DNA from: Delftia tsuruhatensis
GTDB taxonomy: Bacteria > Pseudomonadota > Gammaproteobacteria > Burkholderiales > Burkholderiaceae_C
DNA length: 64,000 bases
Assembly: GCF_903815225.1 (NCBI RefSeq)
Contig: NZ_LR813084.1
Location: forward strand, 3,390,501 to 3,454,500
Direction: 5' to 3'
The notes under the pieces were generated by a model. That model saw only the letters and a list, made by a program, of their open reading frames with translations, had not been told where the DNA came from and ran no database searches. Position numbers and translations under genes: made by a program. Below are positions 19,087-29,858 of the stretch, piece by piece. How positions within the stretch are numbered: position 1 is the stretch's first letter; each line of letters begins with the position of its first letter.

Positions 19087-21534
19087 TCACTCGCTGACGG
19101 TCTGCGTCTTGTAGGCCGGGCTGGCCTGGATGGCGCTGTCGGTGAACGGCAGCTTGAGCCACTGGCGCGCACCATAGGCCTTGGTGTAGTCCGCGTAGTG
19201 GGCGGAAGCCGGATCGTCCGACAGCGAGAAGGTCAGGAAGGTATGGGCCTCCACGCCGCCCGAGGGGAAGCTCACCACCTGCATGTAGCTGTTGCCGTGG
19301 GGTTGACCATCCATGGTGTAGCCGCCCTGCCCTATCGGGTTCTCCGAACAGGTGATGGTGAAGTAGCCCACTTCGCCGCAGCCCCCGTACAGGGAGGTCT
19401 TCTCGCCGCCGCGTTGTGAGAACAGCACGGTGCCGCGTGCCGCATCCATGGCGAAGCCGCTGGCCTGCACGGCCTTCACGCCTTCGGCAAAGGCCTTTTG
19501 CAGTGCTGCCTGCGCCGCGGGCTTGATGCCTCGAGGCGTGTTCACGGGATCGGCCGCATCAAAGGGCACGGCATACAGGTCGGCAGGCTTGATCTGGCTG
19601 GCCACGCGCTTCCAGAACTCATCCCAGACATGGGAGCCCCTGGAGGCGGCCGTGCCCTTGCCATCCCAGGCCTGCAGGGCCGTGCAGGCGGCGGACACAT
19701 CCACGGTCTCGCCACCTGTCGAGAGTACCGGCCCGCCACAGACCTGGGCCAGCACTTCCTCCTTGAAGCGTGCGCTGTAGATGCGGCTGTCCAGCACCAT
19801 CTGGCGCACGATGTCGCTGGTGGCCAGCTTGCCTGGATAGCCGTCGGTGCCCGCCAGACGCTGCAGCGCCATGGTATGTCCCATGCGCGTGCGCAGGCTC
19901 TGTGCCGACGAGGTGGAACCGAAGATGGCCGGGTAGCCGGTCAGCGGTGCCGAGGCGTTGGACAGCCAGTAGCTGTCGTTCATGTTGCCCACGTAGTCGC
20001 CGCGCAGCAGACTGGGCATGCGCGCAGGGCCGATGGCGCCGGGCTGGACCGAGTCTGCGTCCGAACTCCAGTCGCACTGGCTGCTGCCCCCTGCCAGCAC
20101 CGGTACCTGCGGCAACGCCGCGTTGATGGCGGCCGAAGCCGGCGTGGCACAGGCCTGCAATTGCGCAGGCGGCACATTGGGCACGGCGCCGATGTCCGCA
20201 TACCAGACCTGCCCGTTGCCACGCCCCGCCGCCACGGTGTTGACCCATGGAATGGCCGACTCCTCCTTCTGGATACGGATGAACTCGTCCAGCGACCTGG
20301 CCTGGTTCCAGCGCAGCCAGTTGCGGAAGGTGCGGTAGTTGAAGGCGTTGATGTCGCGGATGGCGAACACGCTTTGCGTGGTCCAGCCCAGCGCCGGATT
20401 CATGGCGCCCAGATTGACCACCGGTCCGTGGACGGTCTTGTACAAGGTACGCGTGACCTGGTCCTGTCCGCCCGAGGCGTTGCGCACGCTGATGGTGATC
20501 TTGCTGGCCTGCATCGCCTCGGTCTTGCCATCGCGCACATAGCTGGTCGGATTGCCTGGTGCCAGCTGGTACATGAACAGGCCGAAACGCCGCGCCGTGG
20601 ACACGGTATGGCTCCAGGCCACATCGTTGTTGAAGCCGATCAGCACCATCGGAATGCCCAGGAAGCTCGCCCCGCTGACATCGATTTCGCCCGGAATCGT
20701 CAGCTGCGACTGGTAGAAGCGGTCCGGGCCCTTCCAGTACCAGTGCGGGTTGCCGAACAGCACGCTGGAGCCGCCACCCGTGGCCTGCTGGCCAAAGCCG
20801 TACATGTTGCTGCCGATGCCTGTCGTGCCGCCGACCTGGAAGGAAGGCGCAACCATGTTCCGCGGCTTGAGCGCGGCCATCTGCACCGACCTGCCCTGGC
20901 CAGACCTGGAAGAGGCCCTGGCCACCGTGGCCGCAGCCGGTGGCACGGCATTGGCGATCTGGGCCACGAAATTGCTGTAGCCTCCCGCGAGGTTGGCCGT
21001 GTACATGCGCCGCCATACATCCTGTGCCGTGATGGCCTGCACCCAGGGCTGGCCCGCACAGGCCGCGTTGGCCTTGGAGCCCGCCGGGGTCTCGCGCACC
21101 ACGCGGTTGTAGCCGGCCACGAAGCCTTCGACCAACTGCCTGAGCTTGTCGGGCTGGGCCTGAACCATGGCGGAGATGGCATCGTCGGACACCACATGGC
21201 GGAAAAAGAAATCCGAATCGATGTTGCGCGGCCGGTCGATGGTGCTGTCGTAGACGGCCTGGGCGTCGCCTCCGAAATACCGCGATCGCTCCCCACGGTA
21301 GGTCAGGAAGGAGTCCGCCATGGTGCACAGGTTGTCCTGTGCCTGTGCGTAGCCCGCGCCATAGCCCAGGCCCGGCCAATCCCTGGCCTTGATGTGCGGG
21401 ATGCCCATTTCCGTGCGCCGGATCTCCGCACTGTACTTGTAGGCAGAGCCATCCCCCGACCCGCCGCAGGCCGCCATTGCGGCGAGGGCGATCAAGGACA
21501 AGGGCCTCCATCCATTGCGAACCGCTGGGTGCAT
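19087..21534 (-). CDS. Penicillin acylase family (acyl-homoserine-lactone acylase-like) Ntn hydrolase, exported
   Basis: Self-processing N-terminal-nucleophile amidohydrolase of the penicillin acylase/AHL acylase (QuiP, PvdQ, AhlM) superfamily. The substrate is not established. The ATG at 21534 has AAGGAG seven bases upstream and gives 815 residues, in family range. The signal peptide ends LIALAAMAACGG, a lipobox-like site. The alpha chain begins EIRRTEMGIPHIKARD. Autocleavage is expected at G-SNMYGFG with Ser242 as nucleophile, followed by GNPHWYWKGP and the oxyanion region VLIGFNNDVAWSHT. An AHL-degrading or aculeacin-type role is plausible. Monocistronic, convergent with selD. Confidence 0.88.
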   Translation of the reverse strand: MHPAVRNGWRPLSLIALAAMAACGGSGDGSAYKYSAEIRRTEMGIPHIKARDWPGLGYGAGYAQAQDNLCTMADSFLTYRGERSRYFGGDAQAVYDSTIDRPRNIDSDFFFRHVVSDDAISAMVQAQPDKLRQLVEGFVAGYNRVVRETPAGSKANAACAGQPWVQAITAQDVWRRMYTANLAGGYSNFVAQIANAVPPAAATVARASSRSGQGRSVQMAALKPRNMVAPSFQVGGTTGIGSNMYGFGQQATGGGSSVLFGNPHWYWKGPDRFYQSQLTIPGEIDVSGASFLGIPMVLIGFNNDVAWSHTVSTARRFGLFMYQLAPGNPTSYVRDGKTEAMQASKITISVRNASGGQDQVTRTLYKTVHGPVVNLGAMNPALGWTTQSVFAIRDINAFNYRTFRNWLRWNQARSLDEFIRIQKEESAIPWVNTVAAGRGNGQVWYADIGAVPNVPPAQLQACATPASAAINAALPQVPVLAGGSSQCDWSSDADSVQPGAIGPARMPSLLRGDYVGNMNDSYWLSNASAPLTGYPAIFGSTSSAQSLRTRMGHTMALQRLAGTDGYPGKLATSDIVRQMVLDSRIYSARFKEEVLAQVCGGPVLSTGGETVDVSAACTALQAWDGKGTAASRGSHVWDEFWKRVASQIKPADLYAVPFDAADPVNTPRGIKPAAQAALQKAFAEGVKAVQASGFAMDAARGTVLFSQRGGEKTSLYGGCGEVGYFTITCSENPIGQGGYTMDGQPHGNSYMQVVSFPSGGVEAHTFLTFSLSDDPASAHYADYTKAYGARQWLKLPFTDSAIQASPAYKTQTVSE

Positions 21535-21683
21535 GCTTTGTCTCCTTTGTGTTGTCATGCCATGCGAAAGCCCTGCCATGCAGCAGGGCCCGCGTCAGCA
21601 TAGGAGTGGGTCAAGGCATTGCCTACCCGGCAATTTCACTAGGAAATGTCAACCACCAGACATCCAGCGGACATACCGGCCTT

Positions 21684-22163
21684 TCAGGCCGCCCCCTGCG
21701 CCAGCTGGCTCAGGGCCGCCGTGGTGCGACGGTCGATCTTGCGGCTGAGCACCACCGAGGTGTAGGTCTGCTGGATGCCGTCGATCAGGCCGATGCGGTC
21801 CAGCAATGCGTCGAGCTTCTCGTTGCTCTCGCAGCGCACGAACACCATGTAGTCATACTGGCCGCTCACGGCAGAGACCTCCTCGACCTCGGTGAAGCGA
21901 TTGAGTGCCTGCATGACCGAGGTGGCCGTCTTGGGTTGCACCCTGATGCCGCAATAGGCGCGCACGGCCGATTGCTCCACACGCGCCCCCAGGCGTACGC
22001 CATAGCCGGCGATCACGCCCTCCTGCTCCAGCCGGGCAATACGCGCCACCACCGTGGTGCGCGCCAGATTCATCTGCCGGGCAAGGTGGGCCGTGGAAGC
22101 GCGGGCATTGGTCTGCAAAAGACGCAGCAGCTGGCGATCTGTTTCATCGAGACGGTAATCCAT
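21684..22163 (-). CDS. Lrp/AsnC family transcriptional regulator
   Basis: 159-residue feast/famine regulator. The N-terminal helix-turn-helix runs from LDETDRQLLRLLQTNARAS through LARTTVVARIARLEQEGVI. The C-terminal RAM (ligand-binding) domain follows, with AYCGIRVQPK and VSAVSGQYDYMVFVRCES. These regulators often control an adjacent gene; here the upstream side is a 679-base gap with no clear gene and the downstream neighbour is the exported acylase on the same strand, 149 bases away. The ligand is unknown. Confidence 0.92.
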   Translation of the reverse strand: MDYRLDETDRQLLRLLQTNARASTAHLARQMNLARTTVVARIARLEQEGVIAGYGVRLGARVEQSAVRAYCGIRVQPKTATSVMQALNRFTEVEEVSAVSGQYDYMVFVRCESNEKLDALLDRIGLIDGIQQTYTSVVLSRKIDRRTTAALSQLAQGAA

Positions 22164-22842
22164 GCTGCTCCTTGGATTTCAGCATCAGGCACCTGCCGGC
22201 GCCGATTAAATGCATTCTCGACATTTCGTCAAAGCAATGCTTCTTTTCGACGATTTTAAGCCCTTGATATCGTCAAATTCCCGTTCCGTCGTGCACCTCT
22301 GCGCCAAAAAGCACCAAATGCTGACCCACAGCGCCGAACCACCGCCGCCAGACAGCGCGACGGCAAGGACGGCCTCACCTGCACGGAGTAGTCAAGCACA
22401 GAAACAACCGATACCGATTGTTAAAAATTCCGACGACAGCGCCTCAGGTCGGCTCCATGCCGGGGCCGTGTACGGCCGCAACGAATACTTAGCATGCACC
22501 CCATTGGCCCTCTGACAGGTGTCTCAAGGGGCGTTGCGCAATGTCGGGCAGCGGACAGGCGACAAACACGGCGGCTGCGCATGCGGCCTCTGGCCAGGGC
22601 CGCATGCAAGATGCATCCGTACTTGCAAATACATGCACTTCGGCTAGATTGGCCCGGCAGGCGTAAATTTTGTGAACTCAGGTTACGCCGCGAGAACCGC
22701 ACGCCAGACCCAGCCAACGAGGAGTATCCAAGTCCCCACTGCCCGCCGAGCCGCCCGTTCCCCATGCCAAGGACATGCCAGGCCTGTCCGACGAACACCG
22801 GCGATGCTCTGCGCCTCCATTCGGTCTCCACAGGGGAGACAT
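22164..22842. other. Intergenic region without a convincing gene
   Basis: About 680 bases between the Lrp-type regulator and a diguanylate cyclase. Short ORFs here have no good start sites or family character. The first 200 bases are relatively AT-rich (for example ATTAAATGCATTC near 22206 and GTTAAAAATTCC near 22420), which suits promoter DNA. I looked for a cyclic di-GMP riboswitch ahead of the cyclase and did not recognise one. Confidence 0.5.
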
Positions 22843-24318
22843 ATGACACGTCGCGCCGTATCTGGAAATTCTTGGAACGCCCCGCTTTCGCCAACGCCCT
22901 GGCGGGACAGTTTCGTGTTGGGGGGAATGGCCTTCCTGGCCTCTGCCATGGCCTTGGCCCTGAGATCCCCGGGCCAGATGTCATCGTTGTGGTTGACCAA
23001 CGCATTGCTGCTGGGCTGGATGCTGCGCAACCCCGCATACAGCCAGCGCCATTGCTGGATCACGGCGGCCATGGCACTGACGCTGGCCGAATGGCTGTCA
23101 GGCAGCACCTTCGGCCAGGCCCTGTGGCTGACCTTCGTGGATCTGTCGGCCGTTGCCTGTGGCTGGCTGATGATGCGACGCCTGCCGTTGCGGGTGCAGC
23201 AGATGCGCTCACCCTCCTCCGTACTGCACCTGGTGATGTGCAGCCTGACAGCCAGCATCGTCGGAGCCGTGCTCGGCGCACTGGGCATGCACCACTTGCA
23301 GAACTGGCCGTGGCAGCCCGTGATGGCCCTGTGGTTCAGCAGCGAACTCATGCACATGACCCTCCTGCTGCCCGTGCTGCTGAGCTTTCCGGCCGGCCCG
23401 GAGCTGATGTCCTGGCGCGGCCAGCCTTTAAGGCACACGCTTCAGGCCCTGCTTCCCTTGGTGGCGCTTGCCGCCTCGGAAGCCATTGCCATCTACCTGG
23501 GCGGGCCGGGAGCCCTGTCCCTGACCATGCCGGCCATGCTGCTGTGCGCCATGCGCTACCGGCTGTTCGTGGTGGCGCTGCTCAATCTCGCCAGTTGCGC
23601 CATCAAGCTGGCGGCGTTCTCCGATACGCTTCTCGGCACGCCTGGCATCAGCCTGGAGACCACGTTTTCCTTTCGCCTGGGACTGGCGATGCTGTCCATC
23701 GGTCCACTGGCAGTGGCCTGCACCCTCAAGGCATTCAAGGACATGCTCAACAAGCTGCGCCATGCCGTCAACCATGATGCGCTGACCGGATTGCTGGCAC
23801 GCGCCAGCTTCATGGACCGGGCACAACGCACCCTGGAGCGTCTGCACCGAGAGCACCAGCCCGGGGCCATGCTGATGCTGGACCTGGACCACTTCAAGTG
23901 CATCAACGACCACTACGGCCATGCTGCGGGAGACCGTGTCCTGCAGGAAATTTCCTGCAGGCTGGCGCAGGCACTGCGCCCCCATGAACTGATAGGCCGC
24001 CTGGGGGGAGAAGAGTTTGCCGTGCTGCTGCCTGGTGCCGACCGTGCCACGGCCTGCGCCGTGGCACAACGGTTGTGCGAGGCCGCCCGCGCCATTCGCA
24101 TCGACATGGGGCAGGAATGCCCCATCCGGCCCACACTGAGCATCGGCATCGGCTTCACGCACATGATTCCGTCCGCACCGTGCCTGAGCACCCTGTTGCG
24201 CCAGGCGGATACGGCGTTGTACCAGGCCAAGGCCACCGGTCGCGACCGCTATTGCGTGGCCGGCGACAGGCCGCAGGAGCCCTTGCTGCTTGCAGCCGAG
24301 CATCCGAAGGCCGCCTGA
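22843..24318 (+). CDS. Diguanylate cyclase with MASE1-like membrane sensor
   Basis: Putative cyclic di-GMP synthase. The ATG at 22843 has GGGGAG upstream and gives 491 residues. The N-terminal 280 residues hold about eight hydrophobic segments (for example FVLGGMAFLASAMALAL and MSSLWLTNALLLGWML), the MASE1-type arrangement. The C-terminal GGDEF domain begins near 300 with HDALTGLLAR, LDLDHFKCINDHYGHAAGD and RLGGEEFAVLLPG, an active-site GGEEF. An RxxD-like inhibitory site is not clear. It converges with the methyl-accepting protein gene, with only 14 bases between stops. Confidence 0.9.
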   Translation: MTRRAVSGNSWNAPLSPTPWRDSFVLGGMAFLASAMALALRSPGQMSSLWLTNALLLGWMLRNPAYSQRHCWITAAMALTLAEWLSGSTFGQALWLTFVDLSAVACGWLMMRRLPLRVQQMRSPSSVLHLVMCSLTASIVGAVLGALGMHHLQNWPWQPVMALWFSSELMHMTLLLPVLLSFPAGPELMSWRGQPLRHTLQALLPLVALAASEAIAIYLGGPGALSLTMPAMLLCAMRYRLFVVALLNLASCAIKLAAFSDTLLGTPGISLETTFSFRLGLAMLSIGPLAVACTLKAFKDMLNKLRHAVNHDALTGLLARASFMDRAQRTLERLHREHQPGAMLMLDLDHFKCINDHYGHAAGDRVLQEISCRLAQALRPHELIGRLGGEEFAVLLPGADRATACAVAQRLCEAARAIRIDMGQECPIRPTLSIGIGFTHMIPSAPCLSTLLRQADTALYQAKATGRDRYCVAGDRPQEPLLLAAEHPKAA

Positions 24319-24332
24319 GCCGCTTTCAACGG

Positions 24333-26153
24333 CTATCGCAGCCGCTGGAGCGCACGCGCATCGTCGAGCTTGAAACCCGCCACAGCCTGCGCCAGTTGCA
24401 CGGCCTGCTGCTGCAACGACTGCGCGGCAGCCGTGACCTCTTCCACCAGCGCGGCGTTCTGCTGCGTGACCTGGTCCATCTGACCGATGGCACTGCCCAC
24501 CTCGGCAATGCCCCGGCTCTGCTCCTGGCTGGCATTGCTGATCTCGGCTACCAGCGAGCTGAGCTTGCGCACGCCATCCACAGCCTGGTCGATGGTCGCC
24601 CCGGCATCGCGCACCAGCCGGCTGCCGGTATCTATCTGGTTGACCGAATCATCGATCAGCGCCTTGATCTCGCGGGCTGCCGTGGCGCTGCGCTGCGCAA
24701 GTGTGCGCACCTCACTGGCCACCACGGCAAACCCCCGCCCCTGCTCACCGGCCCGTGCGGCCTCCACCGCCGCGTTCAGGGCCAGGATGTTGGTCTGGAA
24801 TGCGATCGAGTCGATCACTCCGATGATGCTTTCGATCTTGCGCGCCGAAGCCTCGATGCCCCCCATGGTCTGCACGACCTGTCCCACCGCTTCTCCGCCC
24901 TGCGTCGCGATCTGCGAGGCACTGCTTGCCAGCTCGCTGGCCTGGCGTGCATTGGCTGCATTCTGCTGGACCGTCGCGGTGATCTGCTCCATGGCGGCTG
25001 CCGTCTGTTCCAGCGAGCTGGCCTGCTGTTCCGTACGGGACGACAGATCCTGGTTGCCTCCGGCGATCTCCGCCGACGCCATGCGCACCGACTCCGAGGA
25101 TTCACGTATGCGCAGCAGCACCGAGGCAATCTTGTCCACGAAATGGTTGAAGGCCTGGCCGATCTGCGCCAACTCGTCCTGACCCTGAGATGTCAGGCGT
25201 CGTGTCAGATCGCCCTCTCCCGACGCGATGTCCTGGAGCGCATCACGCGCCACCGACAGGCGGTTCAGCATGCGTCGCAAGGCTACCGTCAACAACACGG
25301 CCGCACCCAGCACGGACAGCACGGTGATGACAGCCGCCACATTCAGCAGTGCCTGCACGGACTGCGTGGCCTGCGCGCGATCGATCACCACGGCAAGGAT
25401 CCAGGGCGTACCCTCGACCTTGGCTGCATAGGCCATCTGCGGTACGCCGTCGAGGGTCAGATCGGCACGGCCTCCCTGCTCCGCCAGCCGCCTGACCATG
25501 GCGGCATCGAGTTCAGGCGCAATCGCCGACGCGGGCTTGAGCGCAAGTTCCGGCTTGGCATAGGCCAGCAACCGACCTTCGCCATCGATCAGGAAGGCGA
25601 AGCTCTTTTCCTGGGGCCGGATGGCTGCCACCTTGCGGGACATGGCAGCCAGTCGGACATCGGTACCGACCACGGCGCTAGGCGCGCCCGCAGCCCCGAC
25701 GGGCTCCACGAAGCTGATGGTCAGCTCGCCCGTGCTGGCGTCGACGTAGGCAGGCGTCACGCCTGGCCGGCCTTCGCGTGCGCCCTGCTTGTACCAGTCG
25801 CGCTGGGTACCGTCGTAGTTCTCGGGCATGGGATGGGAAAACACGGCCCGCTTGTCGGCGTGCACGAAATAGGCATCGTCGAATCCGCCTGCCTGCTGTG
25901 CCGCCAGCAGGAAGGGTATGGGATCAGCCTGGTCCACGGCCTTCTTCAGCGAACCGGTGATGCGCTGCTTGTCCTGGACCCAGTCGGCCAGGGATGACGC
26001 ATGGGCCTGCGTAAGCTGCCCGATGTTGTCGTCGATATTGGCCAGCGTGCTGTTGCGCGCCGTCCAGAAAGTGGCCATGGACAGCGCGAACAGCGCGACC
26101 ACGGTGATCGCTACGCAGATAAGGATCAGGCGTGCACGTAATGTTTGGAGCAT
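24333..26153 (-). CDS. Methyl-accepting chemotaxis protein with Cache-type periplasmic domain
   Basis: Chemoreceptor of 606 residues starting [19 protein letters not shown]. The first membrane helix is at about 10-30. A periplasmic double-Cache-like domain occupies about 35-275 ([44 protein letters not shown]-type end), then a second helix at about 280-305, HAMP, and the signalling domain with the hairpin tip [15 protein letters not shown] and [18 protein letters not shown]. No C-terminal CheR-binding pentapeptide is seen. The ligand is unknown; Cache receptors often bind amino acids or organic acids. Confidence 0.92.
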   Translation of the reverse strand: MLQTLRARLILICVAITVVALFALSMATFWTARNSTLANIDDNIGQLTQAHASSLADWVQDKQRITGSLKKAVDQADPIPFLLAAQQAGGFDDAYFVHADKRAVFSHPMPENYDGTQRDWYKQGAREGRPGVTPAYVDASTGELTISFVEPVGAAGAPSAVVGTDVRLAAMSRKVAAIRPQEKSFAFLIDGEGRLLAYAKPELALKPASAIAPELDAAMVRRLAEQGGRADLTLDGVPQMAYAAKVEGTPWILAVVIDRAQATQSVQALLNVAAVITVLSVLGAAVLLTVALRRMLNRLSVARDALQDIASGEGDLTRRLTSQGQDELAQIGQAFNHFVDKIASVLLRIRESSESVRMASAEIAGGNQDLSSRTEQQASSLEQTAAAMEQITATVQQNAANARQASELASSASQIATQGGEAVGQVVQTMGGIEASARKIESIIGVIDSIAFQTNILALNAAVEAARAGEQGRGFAVVASEVRTLAQRSATAAREIKALIDDSVNQIDTGSRLVRDAGATIDQAVDGVRKLSSLVAEISNASQEQSRGIAEVGSAIGQMDQVTQQNAALVEEVTAAAQSLQQQAVQLAQAVAGFKLDDARALQRLR

Positions 26154-26813
26154 GATGCGTCGATGGAGGCAAGAACGGTGACTATGAATGCCCACCGAGC
26201 CTATCCGACTTGTGCACGCCGCTAGAGCAGAAAGAGTGCGTACTTGCCCTTGCAGTTAGACACTTGCCGGGCCTGCCTCACACAGCCGCGCGGTGCTCCA
26301 TGATCTCGTCCCTCCAGGCGTCGAGCTGCACGGCCTGGCGCCACCCCAGGTACCGGCAAAGCCGTGGGAACGCACCGCGCCAGATCAGCGGCGCAGCCCG
26401 GGAACCGGCGTGCGAACCCTGACGCGCATTCGACAAGGGCCTCCTCGAAAACCTCATGGAAACGGGTACGGCAGCCAAGAAATATGCCGTCAGGGTTTTG
26501 CAAGAACGGCGCACAGCCGCTGCGCAGGCATGCTATAGTGTCAATTTGTAACACGCCTGTACTCTCGTCTGCGGCCTGTGAACATCCGCCACAAACGCCA
26601 GAACCTTGCCTGCAGGGTTCTGCCGTTTGTGCCGCGCACCCTGTGTTTTCCCTCCCTCATATTTTTGGGGTGCACCACGCGGCTTTTTTTTCCCTTCCTG
26701 CCATGCCTGTGGAGAAGGGCACGCCTGATTGCAGCAGGCACTCGCAAAAATGTTTCATCTTGATACAAGGCTGCCGATAACAAGGACAGTCTGTCATTCA
26801 AGGGGAGAGAGAC
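26154..26813. other. Intergenic region upstream of a 42-residue ORF
   Basis: About 660 bases with no ORF I can support as a gene. Features seen: a small inverted repeat AGAACCTTGC-CTGCAGGGTTCT near 26600-26622 and an AT-richer stretch at 26650-26760. The promoter of the small gene at 26814 probably lies in its last 100 bases. Confidence 0.45.
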
Positions 26814-26942
26814 ATGAAGCGATGCATCATCAAAGTGGCCGGCGCCTGCTACACAGCCTTGTTTCCCAGCACCTGCGCCGCAGTTGCCGATGCTATGGCG
26901 CGCTTTCCAGGCGCCACCAAGATCAGTGTGCGCATTGCCTGA
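26814..26942 (+). CDS. 42-residue protein of unknown function
   Basis: A short ORF (MKRCIIKVAGACYTALFPST, ending ATKISVRIA) with a strong purine-rich ribosome-binding site AAGGGGAGAGAGAC just upstream. It carries three cysteines and is basic. It is too short for standard callers. I do not recognise the family. The Shine-Dalgarno and a clean stop support it as real; its function is unknown. Confidence 0.5.
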   Translation: MKRCIIKVAGACYTALFPSTCAAVADAMARFPGATKISVRIA

Positions 26943-27092
26943 AGTGAAGCCAGCCTTTCGGAACCTGTGCGGCTCCTGAGGTTCAAACAATACGCATGCC
27001 GTCATCCAAGTGTTGCGCGGCAGTGTAGGCTCACTTTGCCAGAAGTCCTTGCGGATTCCTTTATATTGGCAGATCAACATTCATCGATATTC

Positions 27093-27383
27093 ATGACACA
27101 CGACTACAAGACCCTGCTGCAGCAAAAAGCCGAGCTCGAAGCGCAGATCGCCGAAGTGCTCAAAACCGAGAAGTCCGGTGCCGTTGCCCAGGCACGGGCC
27201 ATCATTCAACAGTACGCCTTGACCGAGGCCGATGTCTTCCCCTCGGCCCGCGCCTCCAAGGCGGGCACCCGCGTCGTCGGCATTCCCAAGTACCGCGATC
27301 CCGCCTCCGGTGCCACCTGGACCGGTCGCGGCAAGCAGCCTCGCTGGATTGAAGGCAAGGACCGTACCCCTTTCATCATATGA
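27093..27383 (+). CDS. H-NS family nucleoid-associated protein, copy 1
   Basis: 96-residue H-NS/BpH3-type DNA-binding protein. The N-terminal coiled-coil oligomerisation part begins MTHDYKTLLQQKAELEAQI. The C-terminal DNA-binding motif is YRDPASGATWTGRGKQPRWI, the TWTGRG-P core typical of H-NS in Burkholderiales. The ATG at 27093 matches the start of the paralogue at 37090-37374 (MTVDYKTLLQQRAEIEAKI). It is followed by a good terminator. Likely a silencer of AT-rich foreign DNA; its closeness to the accessory region is suggestive only. Confidence 0.9.
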   Translation: MTHDYKTLLQQKAELEAQIAEVLKTEKSGAVAQARAIIQQYALTEADVFPSARASKAGTRVVGIPKYRDPASGATWTGRGKQPRWIEGKDRTPFII

Positions 27384-27423
27384 AGGGGTTAGCCCCCGCA
27401 CCTGCAGCAGCCCGGCTGCGACC

Positions 27424-27448
27424 AAGCCCGCCAAGCGCGGGCTTTTTG
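27424..27448 (+). terminator. Intrinsic terminator of H-NS family gene copy 1
   Basis: AAGCCCGC (27424-27431) pairs with GCGGGCTT (27437-27444) across a 5-base loop, followed by a T run on the plus strand. It lies 40 bases after the stop codon. Confidence 0.85.
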
Positions 27449-27945
27449 CTGTCCTCGCCACTCTTCTGGCTGCTCCAGAAACTCGGGTTAACCCTATTGC
27501 TCGGAAGTTACAAATTCTTCAATGTAGCTGTCGATGTGCAAACCATTGAGGCCGGCATGTTTCGGAGCTCAAGGGTTCATGACAAGGGCAACAGCAGGTA
27601 TCCCCGGGGAACTGTCCTACATCCGGATCCTCCAAAGACACATTGGATGCGCCACGACATCATCGGCCTTGCTGGTGCATCCAGAACAGACAACGGCCTG
27701 CTTCGCTATGCGGTGCAGGCCATCACATCGCCACGAACTGTTTTCAAGCCGGGCCAGGGAGACTATCTCCTCCCTCCCTCTCACTGACTTACCCTGGCAC
27801 GCCCGCAAGGGCACCGGCTCTTCTCTTCACGGACGCGTCCCCAGGTCGCTCCGTCTTCGCAGCGGGCGCCCTTGCTGTCAATGGCTGGTCGACCACAGGC
27901 TCTTGAGGCCCTCGACGGCGCCCCCACCGACAGTGCAGCATCGGG
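27449..27945. other. Intergenic region with no supported gene
   Basis: About 500 bases between the H-NS terminator and a minus-strand chemoreceptor gene's 3' end. Overlapping short ORFs occur on both strands, but none has a good start site or family character. I see nothing definite in it. Confidence 0.5.
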
Positions 27946-29508
27946 TCAGCGCAGCGCAGGCACGGCCGCGCCGACCTTGAAAACGGCCACCATGCCCGAC
28001 AGGCGCTGGGCCTGTTCGCTGAGGGCGGCCGCAGCGGCGGCGGACTCCTCCACCAGGGCCGCGTTCTGCTGGGTCATCTGGTCCAGATGGCTCACGGCCT
28101 GATTGACTTGGCCGATGCCGTCGCGCTGTTCGGTGGAGGATGCCGTGATCTCGCCAATCATGTCCGAGACCTTGCGCACGCTGGTCACGATGTCATCCAT
28201 CACCTGGCCGGCCTGGGCCACCTGGGCAGAGCCTTCCTGCGCGGCATCCACCGACGTACTGATCAGGCCCTTGATCTCCTTGGCCGCTTCCGCACTGCGG
28301 TGCGCCAGGGCCCTTACCTCTCCGGCCACGACGGCGAAGCCACGGCCTTGCTCACCCGCTCGGGCAGCCTCGACGGCAGCATTGAGCGCAAGGATATTGG
28401 TCTGGAAGGCAATGGAATCGATCACTCCGATGATGTCCGAGATCCGCCGCGCACTGTCGCTGATGCGGTCCATGCTGGCCACCACATGGCCGACCACGGC
28501 ACCGCCACGCTCCGCGGCCTGGGCCGCACTGCCCGCGAGGTGGTTGGCCTGCCGGGCCGTGTCGGCCGCCTGACCTACGGTCGCGGTGAGCTGTTCCATG
28601 CTGGCTGCCGTCTCCTCCAGATTGGATGCGGTCTGCTCGGTGCGCGAAGAAAGGTTGTGATTGCCCGCTGCAATTTCAGTGGATGCCGATGAAATGGAGT
28701 GCACGCTGTCACGCACCTCCGTCACCAGGCCACGCAGTCGCGCGGCCATGCCGGAAACGGAGCGCAGCAAGTGTCCGAATTCGTCCTTTCGGCTGTCTTC
28801 GGCAGAGACCGTGAGATCACCCTGTGCGATGGCATCGGTGAGCTGCACCGCCCGCTCCAGAGGACGGGTGATGGCGCGCGTCAGCACGAACGCCAGCAAC
28901 AGCCCGACCAGCAGGACGACGCCCTGCACGGTCCAGGCCAGCACGGCGGCCTGCTGGCGTGTCGCCTGCGCCTGGTCGCGCGCCACGTCTCTCTGGCTGC
29001 GCTGCAACTGAACGAAGACCTCCAGCGAATCCACATAGCGCGCAATCGCGCCCAGGTAGCGCTGCTGGACAAAATCCCTGAAGGCAGCTGTGTCACCGGT
29101 GAGCTTGATCTCACGCGCCTGCTTGTTCAGCGCCAGCACCTCTGTCCGTATGGCGGCGATGCGCTCGAGCGCTGCCTTGTCGGCCTCGCTTGCCCCCTTG
29201 ACCACTTCAGCCTGCAATTGAGTGATCAGGCCGGAACCATCCTTGACACGGCCATCGAGCAGCCTGGTCAACTCCTCGTCGGTGGACGCATTGCTGGCCA
29301 ATACCCGCTCGCCCGTGGTCTCGGTCGCGCCCTTCCACTGGATGGCCAGGCTGATGCGATTTTCATATTCGGACAATGTGCGCATGCCCTGGTCCATGGC
29401 GCGGGCTGCGGCGAACTGCGCCCACAGCGAGACTGCAAGCATCATGGCCAGCAAACCGCCCAGCGTTCCCCAAAGCTTGGCGGACACGCTCCATTGATCA
29501 AATTTCAT
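27946..29508 (-). CDS. Methyl-accepting chemotaxis protein, four-helix-bundle sensor type
   Basis: 520-residue chemoreceptor starting [20 protein letters not shown] at 29508. The first membrane helix is at about 12-32. A roughly 150-residue helical periplasmic domain follows ([20 protein letters not shown]), then a second helix at about 190-212 ([20 protein letters not shown]), HAMP, and the signalling domain with [15 protein letters not shown] and [18 protein letters not shown]. No CheR pentapeptide is visible at the end ([10 protein letters not shown]). The sensor belongs to the Tar/4HB-like class rather than Cache, unlike the receptor at 24333. The ligand is unknown. Confidence 0.91.
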   Translation of the reverse strand: MKFDQWSVSAKLWGTLGGLLAMMLAVSLWAQFAAARAMDQGMRTLSEYENRISLAIQWKGATETTGERVLASNASTDEELTRLLDGRVKDGSGLITQLQAEVVKGASEADKAALERIAAIRTEVLALNKQAREIKLTGDTAAFRDFVQQRYLGAIARYVDSLEVFVQLQRSQRDVARDQAQATRQQAAVLAWTVQGVVLLVGLLLAFVLTRAITRPLERAVQLTDAIAQGDLTVSAEDSRKDEFGHLLRSVSGMAARLRGLVTEVRDSVHSISSASTEIAAGNHNLSSRTEQTASNLEETAASMEQLTATVGQAADTARQANHLAGSAAQAAERGGAVVGHVVASMDRISDSARRISDIIGVIDSIAFQTNILALNAAVEAARAGEQGRGFAVVAGEVRALAHRSAEAAKEIKGLISTSVDAAQEGSAQVAQAGQVMDDIVTSVRKVSDMIGEITASSTEQRDGIGQVNQAVSHLDQMTQQNAALVEESAAAAAALSEQAQRLSGMVAVFKVGAAVPALR

Positions 29509-29858
29509 TCGTAGAACTCTCGTCGGAAAACAGAACAGAAGGTGGAGGAACAAGCAGCCCCCAGGCAAGCCCGAGGCTGTTGTCTCGAAAGACGCCCCAT
29601 GCCAGGCATGGAAGCGATCCGGAAAAGATGATGTGTTCTTTCGTCAAAAAAGCCCGGCACTTTAGCTCATCCGGGGGTAGGTCCGATATCGCCTTGAGGC
29701 CCCAAGGACGCAATATCACCGGGCAGATACGCCAATGCCCGCTGCACCGGATGCACAATGGTCTGCCTGCATGTTTTGAATCAGGCCCACCCTGTTTCAG
29801 GGCCTCCTCCGGGAACCGTCGCCAACGGCACGCAAAAAGTGCATCACACGCTGTGAAT
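29509..29858. other. Divergent intergenic region between chemoreceptor and cyclase genes
   Basis: 350 bases between the divergent chemoreceptor and GGDEF genes. An ORF in the cyclase frame runs back across it, but its sequence has no membrane or family character, so I treat it as untranslated. Both promoters must lie here; none is obvious. Confidence 0.45.

Noticed and set aside
22672..22842. N-terminal extension of the MASE1-type cyclase back to 22672
   Set aside because: The ATG at 22843 has a good GGGGAG site and begins family-like sequence; the extension is Arg/Pro-rich and lacks any signal.
22164..22842. Cyclic di-GMP riboswitch ahead of a diguanylate cyclase
   Set aside because: I looked for the conserved GEMM core and tetraloop-receptor pattern and did not see them.
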